This document shows positions 32,401-44,200 of a DNA stretch of 64,000 bases, piece by piece. Source of the DNA: Podospora pseudocomata (lineage: Eukaryota > Ascomycota > Sordariomycetes > Sordariales > Podosporaceae); assembly GCF_035222375.1 (NCBI RefSeq), contig NW_026946365.1, positions 1,922,001 through 1,986,000 of the forward strand, written 5' to 3'. The translations under genes and the position numbers were made by a program. The notes under the pieces were generated by a model. It did no database searches. It had not been told where the DNA came from and was given only the letters and a program-made list of their open reading frames with translations. Each line of letters begins with the position of its first letter. Within the stretch, counting starts at the first letter, position 1.

Positions 32401-33676
32401 CGAAGAAAGAATATATGTGAGGTTGGACTTTGACCTCATTCTTCAGCACTTGGTTGAAGTCCTGAACTATTCCATGAAGCATCTGATTGTTGTGTGTCAT
32501 CGTCTCGAGTGTCTCAAAGTGAGTCTTCACTTGAGCAGCGACGATTGCTCGATAGATGTCTCCCTGAGTGCTCAGTGAAGAGTTGCCATCTACACCAGAG
32601 TGCGGGGTACCAAGGAATATGAGCCCGGTGATGGCATCGATGAGGCCAGGAAAATTGGATCTGTGAGAGTGGGCAATGTGGAAAGCCTGTTTGGAAAGGA
32701 TGTCAGGTGAGAGTCCAAGTTGAATGACCCTGTTAGGTACTTACACGTTGGACAATCAATCCGCCAAAACAGTGGGCAACGAAGATGATGGGCCTCTCAG
32801 GACAATTCTGAGAATACCCAATGTTAGACCTAGTTCAAGTAAGGAGAAATTGGGTCAACTTACCTCCCTCAATCTCCCCATCAAGGCGTTGAGCAGTTGA
32901 TCAGCCGCTGTATTCACTGTTTGTCTGACAGCGTTCGGACCATACCAGGCCGACTGGTAGCCGAAGAAGAGTATTCTCGATTTGGGCAAATCGGCCGGCA
33001 ACATCGTCTTGTCGTCAAGCCAGTTGGTCTTTGTGATTTTGTGCCTCCAGGTGTTGTAGGGGTGGGCACCAATGCCATGGACAAAGACAACACTAAGGTA
33101 GGGTAAGCAAGTTAGTTTCTTGTACAGGAGCATGAATAATCTGCACTCAGTAAGAAAGGCATGTGGTACTAACTCTGCATCGATGTCTTCCGTCTCAGGA
33201 GGTGCAACCAGCTGCCTCAAGCCCAAATGCTTTTGTTCAATGTGTTCAAACTCCGGTAGGCCACCGGGAGTCTTCGAAGCCTTTGGCTTTGCAGCATCTC
33301 CAGGGTCCTTCTGCTTGACATCTGTGGATGTCTGAGCAGTGTTGCTTGGCACAAGTGGTACCTCGGGACCAGGCAATGGTTTGGAAGCTGACTTGGGTTC
33401 TTGGGCAGTAACAACTGGTTTCTCGGTCGCTGGCTTTGTGGCATCTTCTGGAGTGGTACTAGGAACAACCTTTGTTGCACTTGAAGTCTGTGGGTCTCCC
33501 GCGGATTGACTTGCAGTAGGTGGGTCTGGCTGGGTTCCATTGGGTTTCGAGGCAGTGTTCGTAGCCGCTGTCGAGACTTGGGGAGGGCCATCCCCTGGGT
33601 TTGGGCTCTTGGGAGCCCCGCTCAACCCTGGGGTCTCGTTCTTTGCCTCGTTGGTTGTCGGCTTTGGCTGGTCCAT
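29407..33676 (-). CDS. NLR: alpha/beta-hydrolase - NB-ARC - TPR, 1247 residues
   Basis: Seven exons: complement(33174..33676, 32864..33092, 32745..32807, 32348..32686, 32099..32282, 31745..31916, 29407..31660). Introns are 81, 56, 58, 65, 182 and 84 nt, all GT-AG, and the exons sum to 1248 codons. Residues 1-167 are a Pro/Ser/Thr/Lys-rich disordered segment. Residues 168-400 form an alpha/beta-hydrolase-like domain (VVFVHGIGAHPYNTW, FVAHCFGGLIVQR, IFLGTPHSG). At the nucleophile elbow a Cys (about residue 257) replaces the usual Ser. NB-ARC follows, with P-loop GGLGTGKT (about 492-499, split by the last intron), Walker B WLMVVDGLDD and STVLVTTRE. TPR units occupy about 1040-1215 (TANAHYSLAIAYERQEDFSK and three more). 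The tail is Lys/Gly/Asp-rich. Such fungal STAND proteins are thought to act in self/non-self recognition; ligand unknown. It looks intact. Confidence 0.88.
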
Positions 33677-34833
33677 CTTGAAGAAGGTATTATTCACTTA
33701 AAAATGTTGCTCAGGTAGAAAGTCTATTGAAGTGAGAAAGATGATGATAGGTAGCCCATGAGACACAAGTCAGGAATGTCCCTATCACGGCAGAGGTCTT
33801 ATACTCCTGTCTTCGTGCTCTTTCAGACTGCGCGTCGTCGTGCCTCACAAGGCTCAAGCATCATGGTTTTCAGCCGCATTATCAAATCCCCCAAGTCTGA
33901 GCCCCAAAAGCCTCCCTCAGGGATGTTTATGCCGGTGCCTGTCTTACCATTTTCAGACTATGATGATGCCTTCGCCGGTCAAGATTTGACCAATCGAAGT
34001 GCAAGAAATAAGATACTTTTACCTGAAGTACTGGCCAGTTGAAGGGCGTTCCAGCATGAGCTGCATGCATGTGCATGACCTGAATTGCGACCTTTTCACA
34101 TAACCTTGTTTGAGAAAAAGCAACCTATCAATCCCAATCACTTCTGAGCCTGATGATGCTCTCGTGAACATCATGGTCCGGTGGAAATGAGGCACTACCC
34201 GTGGTTCTACGAAAACCGTCTGTGCCTGAAGCGGGAAGGATCAATGGTAGCCGCCGCCGCCCTCCCGGGCGGGTGGCATACTGGCGACAGGCACTGCCCC
34301 AACTCACAAACTCGGTCAGACGTGATAGCAGGTTGGTGGACGCCTTGCAGAAAAGGCTTGCGTCTCCACGCATAACAAATGCTGCGCGCGGGGAATGCCT
34401 GGCAAATCGATACGAACCAAGTCATCAGCCATAGGCTTGTGTGACACACCAGTGGCTTGTAGATCTCAACCACTCGTTGGTCCAGCATAGTCAAGAAATT
34501 GGCGCCATGAATTCAAGGCACACCACCAGCTAAGACCGACGACTTAATGACTGGCTATTGTTGAGTTGGACCCCAATCACTCAGCGCTTGTAGTCTTGCT
34601 TTATTCTCTCTTGGGGCTAAGTGCATATATGAAAATGCACAAATGCTCGCGATAGAAGTCGATCGAATGCATATTCAAGAGTTTTAGTTCAGCAGCCCCA
34701 TATTTAGAACTCAGCTTCTCCAATTTCCATTTTCTCCCTTGAATCTCCTCCAAGACACAGCGCCAGACTTACGTATCTAGCCGCCAGGCTACGGCGACAA
34801 CCTCATCCGACACAATCAAGCCCGGTCCCACTA
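33677..34833. other. Divergent intergenic region
   Basis: Upstream DNA of the NLR (minus) and of the membrane protein gene (plus). Only short ORFs; no element recognised. Confidence 0.5.
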
Positions 34834-35763
34834 ATGGCGGCTCACGAGCAAACCAGACCTACGATGAACCCACCTGCCGGAGGCACAGAAAACGAGGACA
34901 CCACCGTGCCCGGTCAACCTACTGTTCCGTTCAATGACAATGCGAGGATCGTCACTTTCCTCACCACCGACCTCTCGACCGAAAGGTTGAACAGTCTCTA
35001 TTCGCTGCTATTCCTGACCGGCAAGCCTGAGAATATTTCCCCCTTACACCACCAGCCCATCAAAGGGCGCACGATTCTCATCACCGAAAGGCCTGATCTG
35101 CACCTCATTTGGAACATCGACCGGATTTTCATCAAACCACTTCCGAAATATCTGCTCAGCCACTCGTTTTGGAAAGCCCACCTCCATCACCGACCTGGCA
35201 GATTGGACATTACGACCCCCACGTTATGCAACCCCAAAGACACCCTCCGTCTCGAAGCCCAAGGCTTCCTGCGCACTTACTCGCGTCTCATCCGACACGA
35301 GTCGGACTTTGATATGGCCCAAAGCCTGGGACTCCTCCCCAAGAGTCTAGACTGGGCCGGTTGGTCGCATTACATACAGGCATATGCATACCTTCGGGAC
35401 ACCCAAGTGGCCAGACGCTATCACTACGGCGAACTTCGCTTGCCAAGACTCAACGCCTGGACAATGGTCTGCCGTGGGGAAGGTTACTTTCAAATTCACT
35501 ACGACCAGTTGTCCTTCTTTTCCTGTTTTGGCGGGCCGTATCTGCTGCTGTTCGGTGCAGTTACGGTGATGCTCGCGGCCCTGCAGACGGCTGTGCAGAT
35601 GGTACCGGAGGGGGGTCCTTACCGGGAGTTTGCAAATAGCTTTGTGCCCATGTCGATCGCGCTGACGGCGGCGGGGTTGCTGTCTTTTCCGGTGCTGTGG
35701 TTTTTGTTCACGATGAGGGAGCTGTGGTTGTTTATCTTCCGATATCGATCGCTTGCTTTGTGA
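34834..35763 (+). CDS. Fungal integral membrane protein with two C-terminal TM segments
   Basis: A single-exon gene of 309 residues from the ATG at 34834. The N-terminal 40 residues are polar. A conserved-looking body follows: IDRIFIKPLPKYLLSHSFW, LRLEAQGFLRTYSRLIRHES, SDFDMAQSLGLLPKSLDWAG and RRYHYGELRLPRLNAW. Two hydrophobic segments close it: GGPYLLLFGAVTVMLAALQT (about 235-255) and SIALTAAGLLSFPVLWFLF (about 273-292). The body resembles a widespread uncharacterised fungal family (I think DUF6601, not certain) often annotated as hypothetical. No catalytic residues are evident. Confidence 0.75.
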   Translation: MAAHEQTRPTMNPPAGGTENEDTTVPGQPTVPFNDNARIVTFLTTDLSTERLNSLYSLLFLTGKPENISPLHHQPIKGRTILITERPDLHLIWNIDRIFIKPLPKYLLSHSFWKAHLHHRPGRLDITTPTLCNPKDTLRLEAQGFLRTYSRLIRHESDFDMAQSLGLLPKSLDWAGWSHYIQAYAYLRDTQVARRYHYGELRLPRLNAWTMVCRGEGYFQIHYDQLSFFSCFGGPYLLLFGAVTVMLAALQTAVQMVPEGGPYREFANSFVPMSIALTAAGLLSFPVLWFLFTMRELWLFIFRYRSLAL

Positions 35764-36064
35764 GACAATCTCGACAACAACACAACAACCCAATGTGTGC
35801 ACATTTTGATTATAGAAAGTTGCTTTTTTCTTCACAAATCCAAGCATAAAATAGAATCTCTTGGCATTATCAGGCTGTGATCCATTATAGGGGTATTTAC
35901 ACTAGCAACAACGTTGCCATGAGACCCACAATTATCCCATTGTTGGCTCCTTTTCCGTCAGCAAAACACACTTACATAGGTAGGAAAACATTAAATTAGA
36001 CTGTCAATCTGAAAACTCAATAAACAAAAAATGAAAAAATGGCAAAACCATGTGTGCGCCATCA
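35764..36064. other. Gap between convergent genes
   Basis: 3' flanks; AT-rich; nothing else seen. Confidence 0.4.
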
Positions 36065-39000
36065 CTACTGTTCAATGAATCCCCTCGGTCCTTGCTGGTT
36101 TCCCTTCACGACCTTCCTTTGCCCCGGAGCCGCTGGTCCACTAATCCGCTTTGACATCTCCTGTTCCAATAGCCTCATCCCTGCCTTGTTCTGCTCGAAA
36201 TTCAATTCCTCGTCATGGGCATCCCATTGATAATCCACCTTTTGCTGATTGCTGGCATGTGCGAAGTTCAGCTTGTTCTGGTCTGTGCTGCGCTGGAAGT
36301 CCAACTTTCGCTGGTCCGCCTTCACATCGAGCTTGGCCATCGACTTCTTGAGCGTGACTTGCTGCTCGCCTGTCTTCTTGACATTGTCGCGGGTTTCCTT
36401 GTTCATCTTGTGGAGCTGGTGAACCTTGTGCTTATCGATTGCCTCGGTGGCCTTGAGCTTTTGCTTTTCCATGGTTTTGTGAGTGAGGAGTTTCTGCTGG
36501 TCGACTCCCTGCATGGCCGCCAGTTTCTGCTGGTCGATCGCTTGTGCGGCTTGAACCTTTTGCCAGTCTGTTCTCTGCTGGGTGATGAATTTCTGGTAGT
36601 CGGCTCTCTCCTGAGTGACAAGCTTGTGGTGGTCTGTCATCTGTGTCTGGTGGAGCTTTTGCTGATCCATCATTTGGGTCTTGCGGTAAGCCTGATAGTC
36701 CAGCATCTGTGTGAGGTGGACTTTCTGATTGTCCATCACCTGCTGGTGGCGCTCGTTGATGTGATGCTTCTGAGCGAGACCATTGTTGTCTACCGCGAGA
36801 AGTCCGGCTTTGTCTTGGTTGGCGAGCACACGGCCCCGGTGAGCAATGTGGTTCTTTTCTTCCAATGTTTGGAGTTGCTGGAGTGTGACTTCTGCGTCTT
36901 GATGCAACTTGCTCTCATGAAGGATGTTGCTATTCTGGACCTTGTGAACTGTAGCTTGTCCTTCTTGAACCAGGCGCTGCTCGTGGCGGGTTTGCTCAAT
37001 GAAAATCTTCTGGAATTGTGCTTCTTTATCCCGACGGAGCTGGTCATCATGGTCCCGCTGGATCTTCTCAAGGCGTTTGATCTCTTTTGCAAGTGCCTCA
37101 GGGTAGCCGATTGCGCCGAGTGGCTGATCAGCAGCGACGTCAGACCAGTATCTATCCTCAGCCCCCTTATCTCTCAGCATTTGCTCAAGGGCGTAGTTAA
37201 GCTCAGCTTCCTTATCCGAATTTGATGGATGGAGGAATTTGAGATACATAGTTGGTGAGTAATGACAAGTGATCATGCTTCCCGTTTTCGGACTTGGCTC
37301 TTGCAGGGTATATACGTTGTTGTCGTTGTTGATGTCGTCCCAGACCATGTCAAGAAGAGCTTTGATCACTGCGAACGGTCGCGGATTTTCCAGAGCCAAT
37401 ATCAGGGCATTCTTCCATTTCGGTGTCTTCCAAAATTGGAAAAGGTCCAAACCACCTTTCTTGAGTTCGAGAAGAGTGTCCTCCATGTCCACCTGACTGC
37501 CACTCCCATCACAGCAGCATGCCATTTCATGTAAGGGGGTTCGAACCCCGTGAAGGAAAGACGCAAAGTTGACAGAGAAGTTCTTGGTCGCTATCAGGGC
37601 ACGGCAAACCTTGCTGTGGAGGTTCCTTGCAGCTTCGTGCAGGCTACCATCGTTGGGCCTGTATGACATCTTCAGCAGAGCCTTGACAATGTCAAGGTGA
37701 CCTTCGCGGGATGCATAGAACAAAGCCGAACTGTCCAAGCTGTCCCGTATTCGGGTGTTTGCCCCGGCTTTAATCAGGTGATTGACAACTTCAGCATGCC
37801 CAAAGGCGGCGGCAAGAATGAGCGCTGTGGCCTTCGAAACCGGTGCCACAAAGTTCACATCGACTACTGTACGACCGTTATTAGCCACATACTCAGAAGA
37901 AAGTATTGGGGCACATCAGCCTACCTTTGGCTTCAATCAATGCTAGGATGACACCTGGCTCAATTGGGCGACTTCCTGGTGGTCGAGGTAGTAAACTCCA
38001 GAGAAGGGCGGTACAAGGCTCAGGACCATAGTCGCTGCCATATAGGGCGGTTGGTTCTGTCACGTCGAATTTGACGCCCAACTTAATCAAGCGCTTCACA
38101 AGTTTGATGGAACCAGGATGGGCCGCCAGACACTCCCTGACTGGCGTGCGGAGTTGGGGTATCGTCTTTCTGAACGTCTGAACAACATTAGAACCATCAG
38201 ATGATGTGACAATGTCGATGAACAAAAGTGCTGTCTCTTCAGTCAGTGGGGTAATCATGACTTCGAAGAAAGCACCCTCAATCGTGTCCACTGTTGCCCC
38301 ACGGCCAAGAAGCATCCTCAAGACTTCAGTGTTTCCAGCCCTAACTGCCAGCTTCAGAGCCTCTCCAGACTGGAAGTTGACATTGGCGTGTCCAACACTG
38401 AGAATAGTCTCAACCATAGCCTCTGAACAACGGTGCATCAGATATGCCTCAATGGCAATAAGAAAGGCGTGGTTGGCTTGCTCTCTCCCTCGGCCACCCC
38501 ACGTGAGCAGATCATGGACAAGCCAAAGATATTTGTCGTCCGGAGCGAGCCAGTCCTTGGAAGTCTGGATGACACCCTGCAAGGCATCAATGACTGTGCG
38601 AATATCGACATAGGCAGCGAAGAGCTCGAAAGCATCCCGCTCGTAGCTTTTGGCGGCATGACAGAAAGCTTGTCTGACATCGCTCCCTGAAACACCAAGA
38701 TGAAGTAGTGCGCGGATTGTCGAGAGACCAGCCGGCATTTGCCATTTAGGATTTGCTAGAGCAGCGCGGAATCCAGCCAAGACTTCTTCTGGTGACTGAC
38801 TGGCATGGGGTAGAAGGTTGAGGAGTGACAAATCTAAGCTTCTACAAGCAACTTGGAACACCGACTGCTCAAGAGGTTGGCGATTGTAGCCAGCTGCATG
38901 CAGTAGTCGTTTGACAATCTCAAGGCGTACCTCACTATCTGCAAGGCCAATAGAAGCAGCGACAGCAGCCTGCAGTGACTGTAGAGTGACTGGACCAGAC

Positions 39001-40475
39001 AACAGGACGGAGAGAATTCCCAGCCACCCCTTTGTCGAAGCGAGCACAAGCGGCTGACCTCCGTTGAAGTTGACATCTGCATTGGCTCTTTGTACCAACA
39101 ATTGCACCAATGAAGACCGTGACGTAGGGTCGCCCTCAAGAGAATCCCCGTGGAGCGATATGGTGAGCAACCTGTTGACTGGCTCTCCCTCCAACCCAGC
39201 AGGAAGCAAAAGGCTGGCCATATCGTGGATGATTGAAATCGACCTTACCGAAGCTAGCGAGTCGACTGTTGTAGAGATGGCGAGCTTTGACGGCCCTCCA
39301 TACAGCACGGCTTTGAGCATCGGCACAGAGCGGCTCTGAATGGCAGCATGTATCACCGCCCCGTTCTTATGCTCGATTGATGAGCCATGCTGAACAAGCG
39401 ACTGGATGAGCTCAACCGACCGCCTCTGTTTGACAGCTTCAAGCAAGACTTCATCTCTCACAGGACCTTTTGCCCCTGACTGTAGACAAGCAATCAGGGC
39501 CCGGTCTAGACCAGCGGTGAATGCTTCTCCCACCATGGCGTCCAAGACAAGGGGGATAGATGCCATCTCGGGTGTAGACGCAATGGCGACAGCAATATCT
39601 TCGTGGTGACCCAATATCGCGGCTTTGAGTGCAGCTGCATTCTCAAATTTCGGGTCCGCCTGTGCGTCCAGCAAATTCTGAACCTTCTTGTAGTTGCCTG
39701 ATGCTGAAGCCCTCACCAACCCCTTGTGCCGGCAGTCTCCGCACGCTCCTTTAAGCTTTCCCAGCAGGAGGGGAAGCATGTCATTCGTACCGTTGTCCAC
39801 AGCATGCAAAAACTGCTCATGCAGGGGCTCAGCATTCGCACCACCGGATATCAAGACAGACACTTTGGCCGTATCATTCTGGGTGATGGCAAACGGAAGT
39901 GCTCTGTCGAACGCGTCTTGGTCCGCCTTCAGAGCGAGTGCATAGACGATCTCGTATGAGCAATTCTGCACGGCTCTCTCAAGAACATCACTGCGAATAT
40001 CTTCTTGATCTCGGCCGGTCATGACCTTGAAGAGGTTGGTACTCTTCCGTCGCTTGATGGAAGCATTGGCTTCGAAGTCGGTCTGCAAGGCATAGACAAG
40101 GGCTGGAGTTGCATCGGGAACTTTTCCCTCGGCGATACTTGCGAGAACCGCATTGGCGTCTTTGTAGGTGAATTCTCCTTTGGACTTTCGACTCTTGTTA
40201 GTGCAGTGCTCCGACATGAGAGCTTTGGCCCGGGCCACTTCTTTCTCCGAGAATTGCATGTCGGGTTTGAAGATGGTGGACACGGTTCTGCACAAGCTGG
40301 CCCTCACGCCGAAAGGTGATGCTGGTGAGGAGAGTGGAGGCGAGTATGGGGTCATTGGTGGACTCAATGTCGGGGTAAAAGCAGGAGATGCTGAGAACAT
40401 TGTTGTTGTCGATGGTGTTGGTGGTGTTGAAATTGTTCGAGTGGAGCCCACTGTGAGATGCATTGGGGCTTCCAT
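36065..40475 (-). CDS. Giant ankyrin-repeat / coiled-coil protein, 1450 residues
   Basis: Two exons: complement(37925..40475, 36065..37866), with a 58-nt intron (AAAG/GTAGGC...GTACAG) whose removal joins LIEAK to VVDVNFVAPVSK in phase. The N-terminus (about 1-60) is Ser/Thr/Pro-rich. Residues from about 90 to 1000 are degenerate helical repeats of ankyrin type, many written with A-L-x-A-A and LL-x-x-G signatures. The best are LILAAAFGHAEVVNHLIKAG and ALFYASREGHLDIVKALLK just after the intron. Residues from about 1090 to 1410 are almost all charged or Gln helix with a loose repeat around DQQKL (MMDQQKLHQTQM, GVDQQKLLTHKTME), predicting a long coiled coil. The tail ends PRGFIEQ. No N-terminal effector domain is seen. 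It may be a scaffold; in this neighbourhood a recognition role is possible but unproven. Confidence 0.85.
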
Positions 40476-41290
40476 CGTTTCGAAGAGTTGGCTACCTACC
40501 TAGGTAAAGTACCTAGGTAACAATGTCTGAGGAGGGCTTTTGATTTCAAACACAGCCTAGCTTTGGTGAGATGAAGAATAGGGACAATTGAAGGAATTCT
40601 GTCCTGGAATCTTCTGGGTACCCTCTTCCCACGGCTTCGGGTCAGTTCTAGATGACAGCGAACTGACAGAACTTCCATGTGAGGCTCTGCGGCAAAGCAA
40701 AGTGCACAATGAGCGGATAACATGCAGTGATGACTGCAGTGTTTGTTTCAATTTCAGACATTTTACAGTCCTGGATGCCTTTTGCTGGCCGGTGGAGCAA
40801 CTGACCCCCACTGAAAATGCATGTGGTCATTTGTTGTACACCACTACAGCAAGGCGACCTATGAGACAGTGCAGACGCCGTGTACTTGAACACCATGTAC
40901 CTTCTTTATGAAGCATCTCCGCGGACCCCATCTGCACATGGAGGTGGACTAATTAAAATAATGTTGGGGCTGTGCAGCCACAACGGTTCCAGCCTGGGGG
41001 CCATTGTTTCATATGTTTGGGTCTAGCACCCGGTATTCCAAGAGTTGCCGTGTCAGGCTGAGGATGATCACTGAACTCCTGAATTAGTGTTTACCTCTGG
41101 CCACTCAGAAGGTTAGCATGGTGTTGTTCGGCGCTTAGGATCAAATGCAATCTCCATTTCTTTGATCTATCTAGATACTGTCGACCCAGAGATAAGTCTT
41201 CTTAAACCTAACAAACCTTCTCGTCATCGACATCAAAGCTCATTTTGTCCAAACATCTCAAATACTCTCTTATTCCTACAACTTAGCACA
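40476..41290. promoter_or_regulatory. Divergent upstream region with CCTAGG palindromes
   Basis: 815 bp between the ankyrin gene (minus) and the acidic protein gene (plus). Directly upstream of the ankyrin start, at 40493-40520, the string TACCTACCTAGGTA is followed by GTACCTAGGTAA, two near-palindromic CCTAGG units. Its function is unknown. No gene. Confidence 0.45.
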
Positions 41291-44200
41291 ATGGCAATCA
41301 ACGGCCCTCTGAAAGCAGTACCCGGCTCGGCAGAGTACCTGGAGTCTCAGTTGAGTGGTCCAGAGCTTAGCTGCCGGCACTTTCCCAAGTACCGTGCCGA
41401 GGAGGACCACCGTTACCCGAGTCGTCTTGGCTTTTTCTCTTCCGATCCCGAGCCCAAGATTACCTACCTTGACACCAAGAAGCTCTGCATTGCCTGTCTC
41501 GTAGCCGCAGTCCCAGACGGATTCAACTACATCCCTCCTTCAACGCCAGCAACGTCAGCGCCCCTGCCAATCAAGACACCAGAGTTACCTTCACAGGTAT
41601 TCCAAGCTGGTCATCATCGTCTCAACCGAGGGTCTCAACTGGTGCCCACGCCCAGTCACCTCATTGCCCCACCTGTGTCAATCGACTTGGCACAGTCGCC
41701 ATGGCTTCAACATGGTTGGAGCTGGATGAAGAGCCAACGGAAGCCATTTTACGTCGATGCGTTGTACTCTTTGAATGATCGGCCACCTATCGTTAGGGCA
41801 ATAGTCACGAGAGATGCTGAAATAGCTACCCATTCGGGGACCCCGTACGCTGGTCAAATCATCACTCTCAATTCAGCTGTTTTGCAAACAGAGTTTCAAC
41901 AATCTACCGTGACTTCGACGATAAAACAAGTCACGGTCAAAAAGAAAGAAAGCGAAGATGAAAAAAAGAAGAAAACCGCAACGTCGACAACCAAGGCGAA
42001 ACCTCAAGACACGAATCGCGGTCCCAAGCCCACCTCCTCAGACATTCCACCAGTGCCAACGCCAAAGGTCGCTGCGAAGCTTCAGAATGATTTAGGACCT
42101 CGCTCTCCCAATACAGTTTCGCTGAGCAAGGCATCCAGCAAAGAAGCAACTTCAACAAGCATCAGTTCAAAGACTGTCAGCACTACGGGCTCCATCCAGT
42201 CGAAGCCTCGTAACGGTACGTCGGATACAAAGCTAAAGGCAGAAACCGGCTTGAAGTCAGAGGGTTTGGTAAAGTCTGGGGCTCACAGTTCTGCTGCATC
42301 ATCTGTCATACCAACCGCGAAGATCACAGAGGAGCGCCATATCTCCTCGTCCATTACCAACTGGCAAGACTTGATGGTGCCCATGCCCCAGCCAACTCCT
42401 GGCCTGGATACCAAAGCCGTGGCTGGAAACGTCGTCAACACCGGGGCAAGTCTCGCTGGCAAGATATCCCTGGGACAAGCCAAACCTCCTGGAAAGGACA
42501 CGGCCAACCTTACACAGGTAGGAAATACAAGTTTGACCGAGGTCTGCTCTGATAGCTCAGTCGTAACTGACATAATCTTTCACAGGCAGCCTCAGCAACA
42601 GAAGCCGCACGGACAACCATCGCACAGACGCAACAGTCAACATCTTCGTCAAGCCGACGTTATCTTGCAAAGAACTGGAGCCGCCACGAACCTATCCCAT
42701 TTCAAGACAACAGCCACATACCACCTCTGAAGGCCTACAAACGTACCGCAGGAATACAAGGGCAAGCTAGCGAATTCCTGCCTTTAGAGAAGCTATTGCC
42801 CAAGGGCACTGTTGTCGCATCCGATGAGGATCTTTCCACGTTCCAATTCCCAGACAAGTCCTCTGGTCCCCTGCAGAAGATCTTGATGTCCATTCCTCAG
42901 ACATCACATGCCCCCACCGGCGGCCCATCCGTGTCACGACAATTTATCGACAGTCTCTTGTCAACTACAACATCCACAGTTCAGACAAGTGCTTCCATGG
43001 TCCAGACGAGGGGGGTTGTCGGCTTGGATGGACGCCAGGGCCCTGGTCAAAAACTGCCAGCGGCGCAGGGAGCCAAGACAACATCTCTCCGACAGACAGT
43101 TGGTCAAGCCATTGGTGGTTTTACCTCCACAAAGGCAACGATGCCCTTGCCAACCAAAGCACCGGCTCAGTCATCTACCCCCGGATCACAAGCAGTGCAG
43201 ACAGCTGCGTCAGGTATTTTCGCTGCTGCAAAACAGACCATCAGCTCAAAAGAACAACCCCGGAGTGCCCCCAAAGAGAACAAAGATAAGACCAAACAAA
43301 GAGTTCCGCCTGTCCCTGCTAAGCCATCGCAAGTCAACGAGTCTTCAGGGGCAGTCAAGAAGAACAGTGACACCAAGTCTAAAGAGACAAAGGTGAAGAC
43401 AGAACAGACCAAGACATCCTCCACCCTCACCGCCTCTGCCAATAAAACATCCACGAGTTCCGAAGACACAAGCGAGTCTACCAAGGCCAAGAAGGAAACT
43501 TCTAGTGCTGAGACGAAGACGCGTGGTACGAACAAGCGGAGCGGGGGCGGGGATGGGAAGTCTCTGGTGGGCTCTGGGCTGAATAAGTTGAAGGACGTTG
43601 TAGCCGCAGCTGCGGAAGGCTCCGCCGGTCTCCACGAGCCCACGTCCAAGCAAGATGGAGGCAAGAATAACAAGACTGTAAAGAACGATGCTAAAAAGAA
43701 GGCTACCCATGGGGTGAAGAAAGAGGTCAAAAGCAAGGTCAAGCAAGGAATCAAGAAAGACAGCAAGACGGCTAAGCCTCCAAAGGCAAGCGGCAACAGG
43801 TCTATCAAGGAGTCGAAAGGAAAGAAGAAAGTCAAAAAGAGTATGGGGTCTACGAATTCAGAGTCTCGAAGTGTCTCCAAGAGGCAAGAGATGAAGAGCA
43901 AGACAACAAAGACAAAGACTACCACTACTAAGGCTGGGGAGAAGACGGAGAAGAAGACCGAGGAGGAGACTGAAGAGGATACGGAAGATGAGACTGAAGA
44001 GGAGACCGAGGATGAGACTGAAGAGGAGAGCGAGAATGAGACTGAAGAGGAGACTGAGGTTGGTGATGAGGATGAGAGTGAGGATGGGAGTGGGGAAGAG
44101 ACTGAGGATAAGAGTGAGGATGAGAGTGAGGGTGAGAGTGGGGATGAGAGTGGGGATGAGAGTGAAGATAAGACTGAGAGTGAGGAGAAGTCCAGCAGTG

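Noticed and set aside
36215-37225. 336-codon plus-strand ORF with many Leu and Val, membrane-like
   Set aside because: Antisense of the Gln/Lys coiled-coil repeats of the ankyrin protein.
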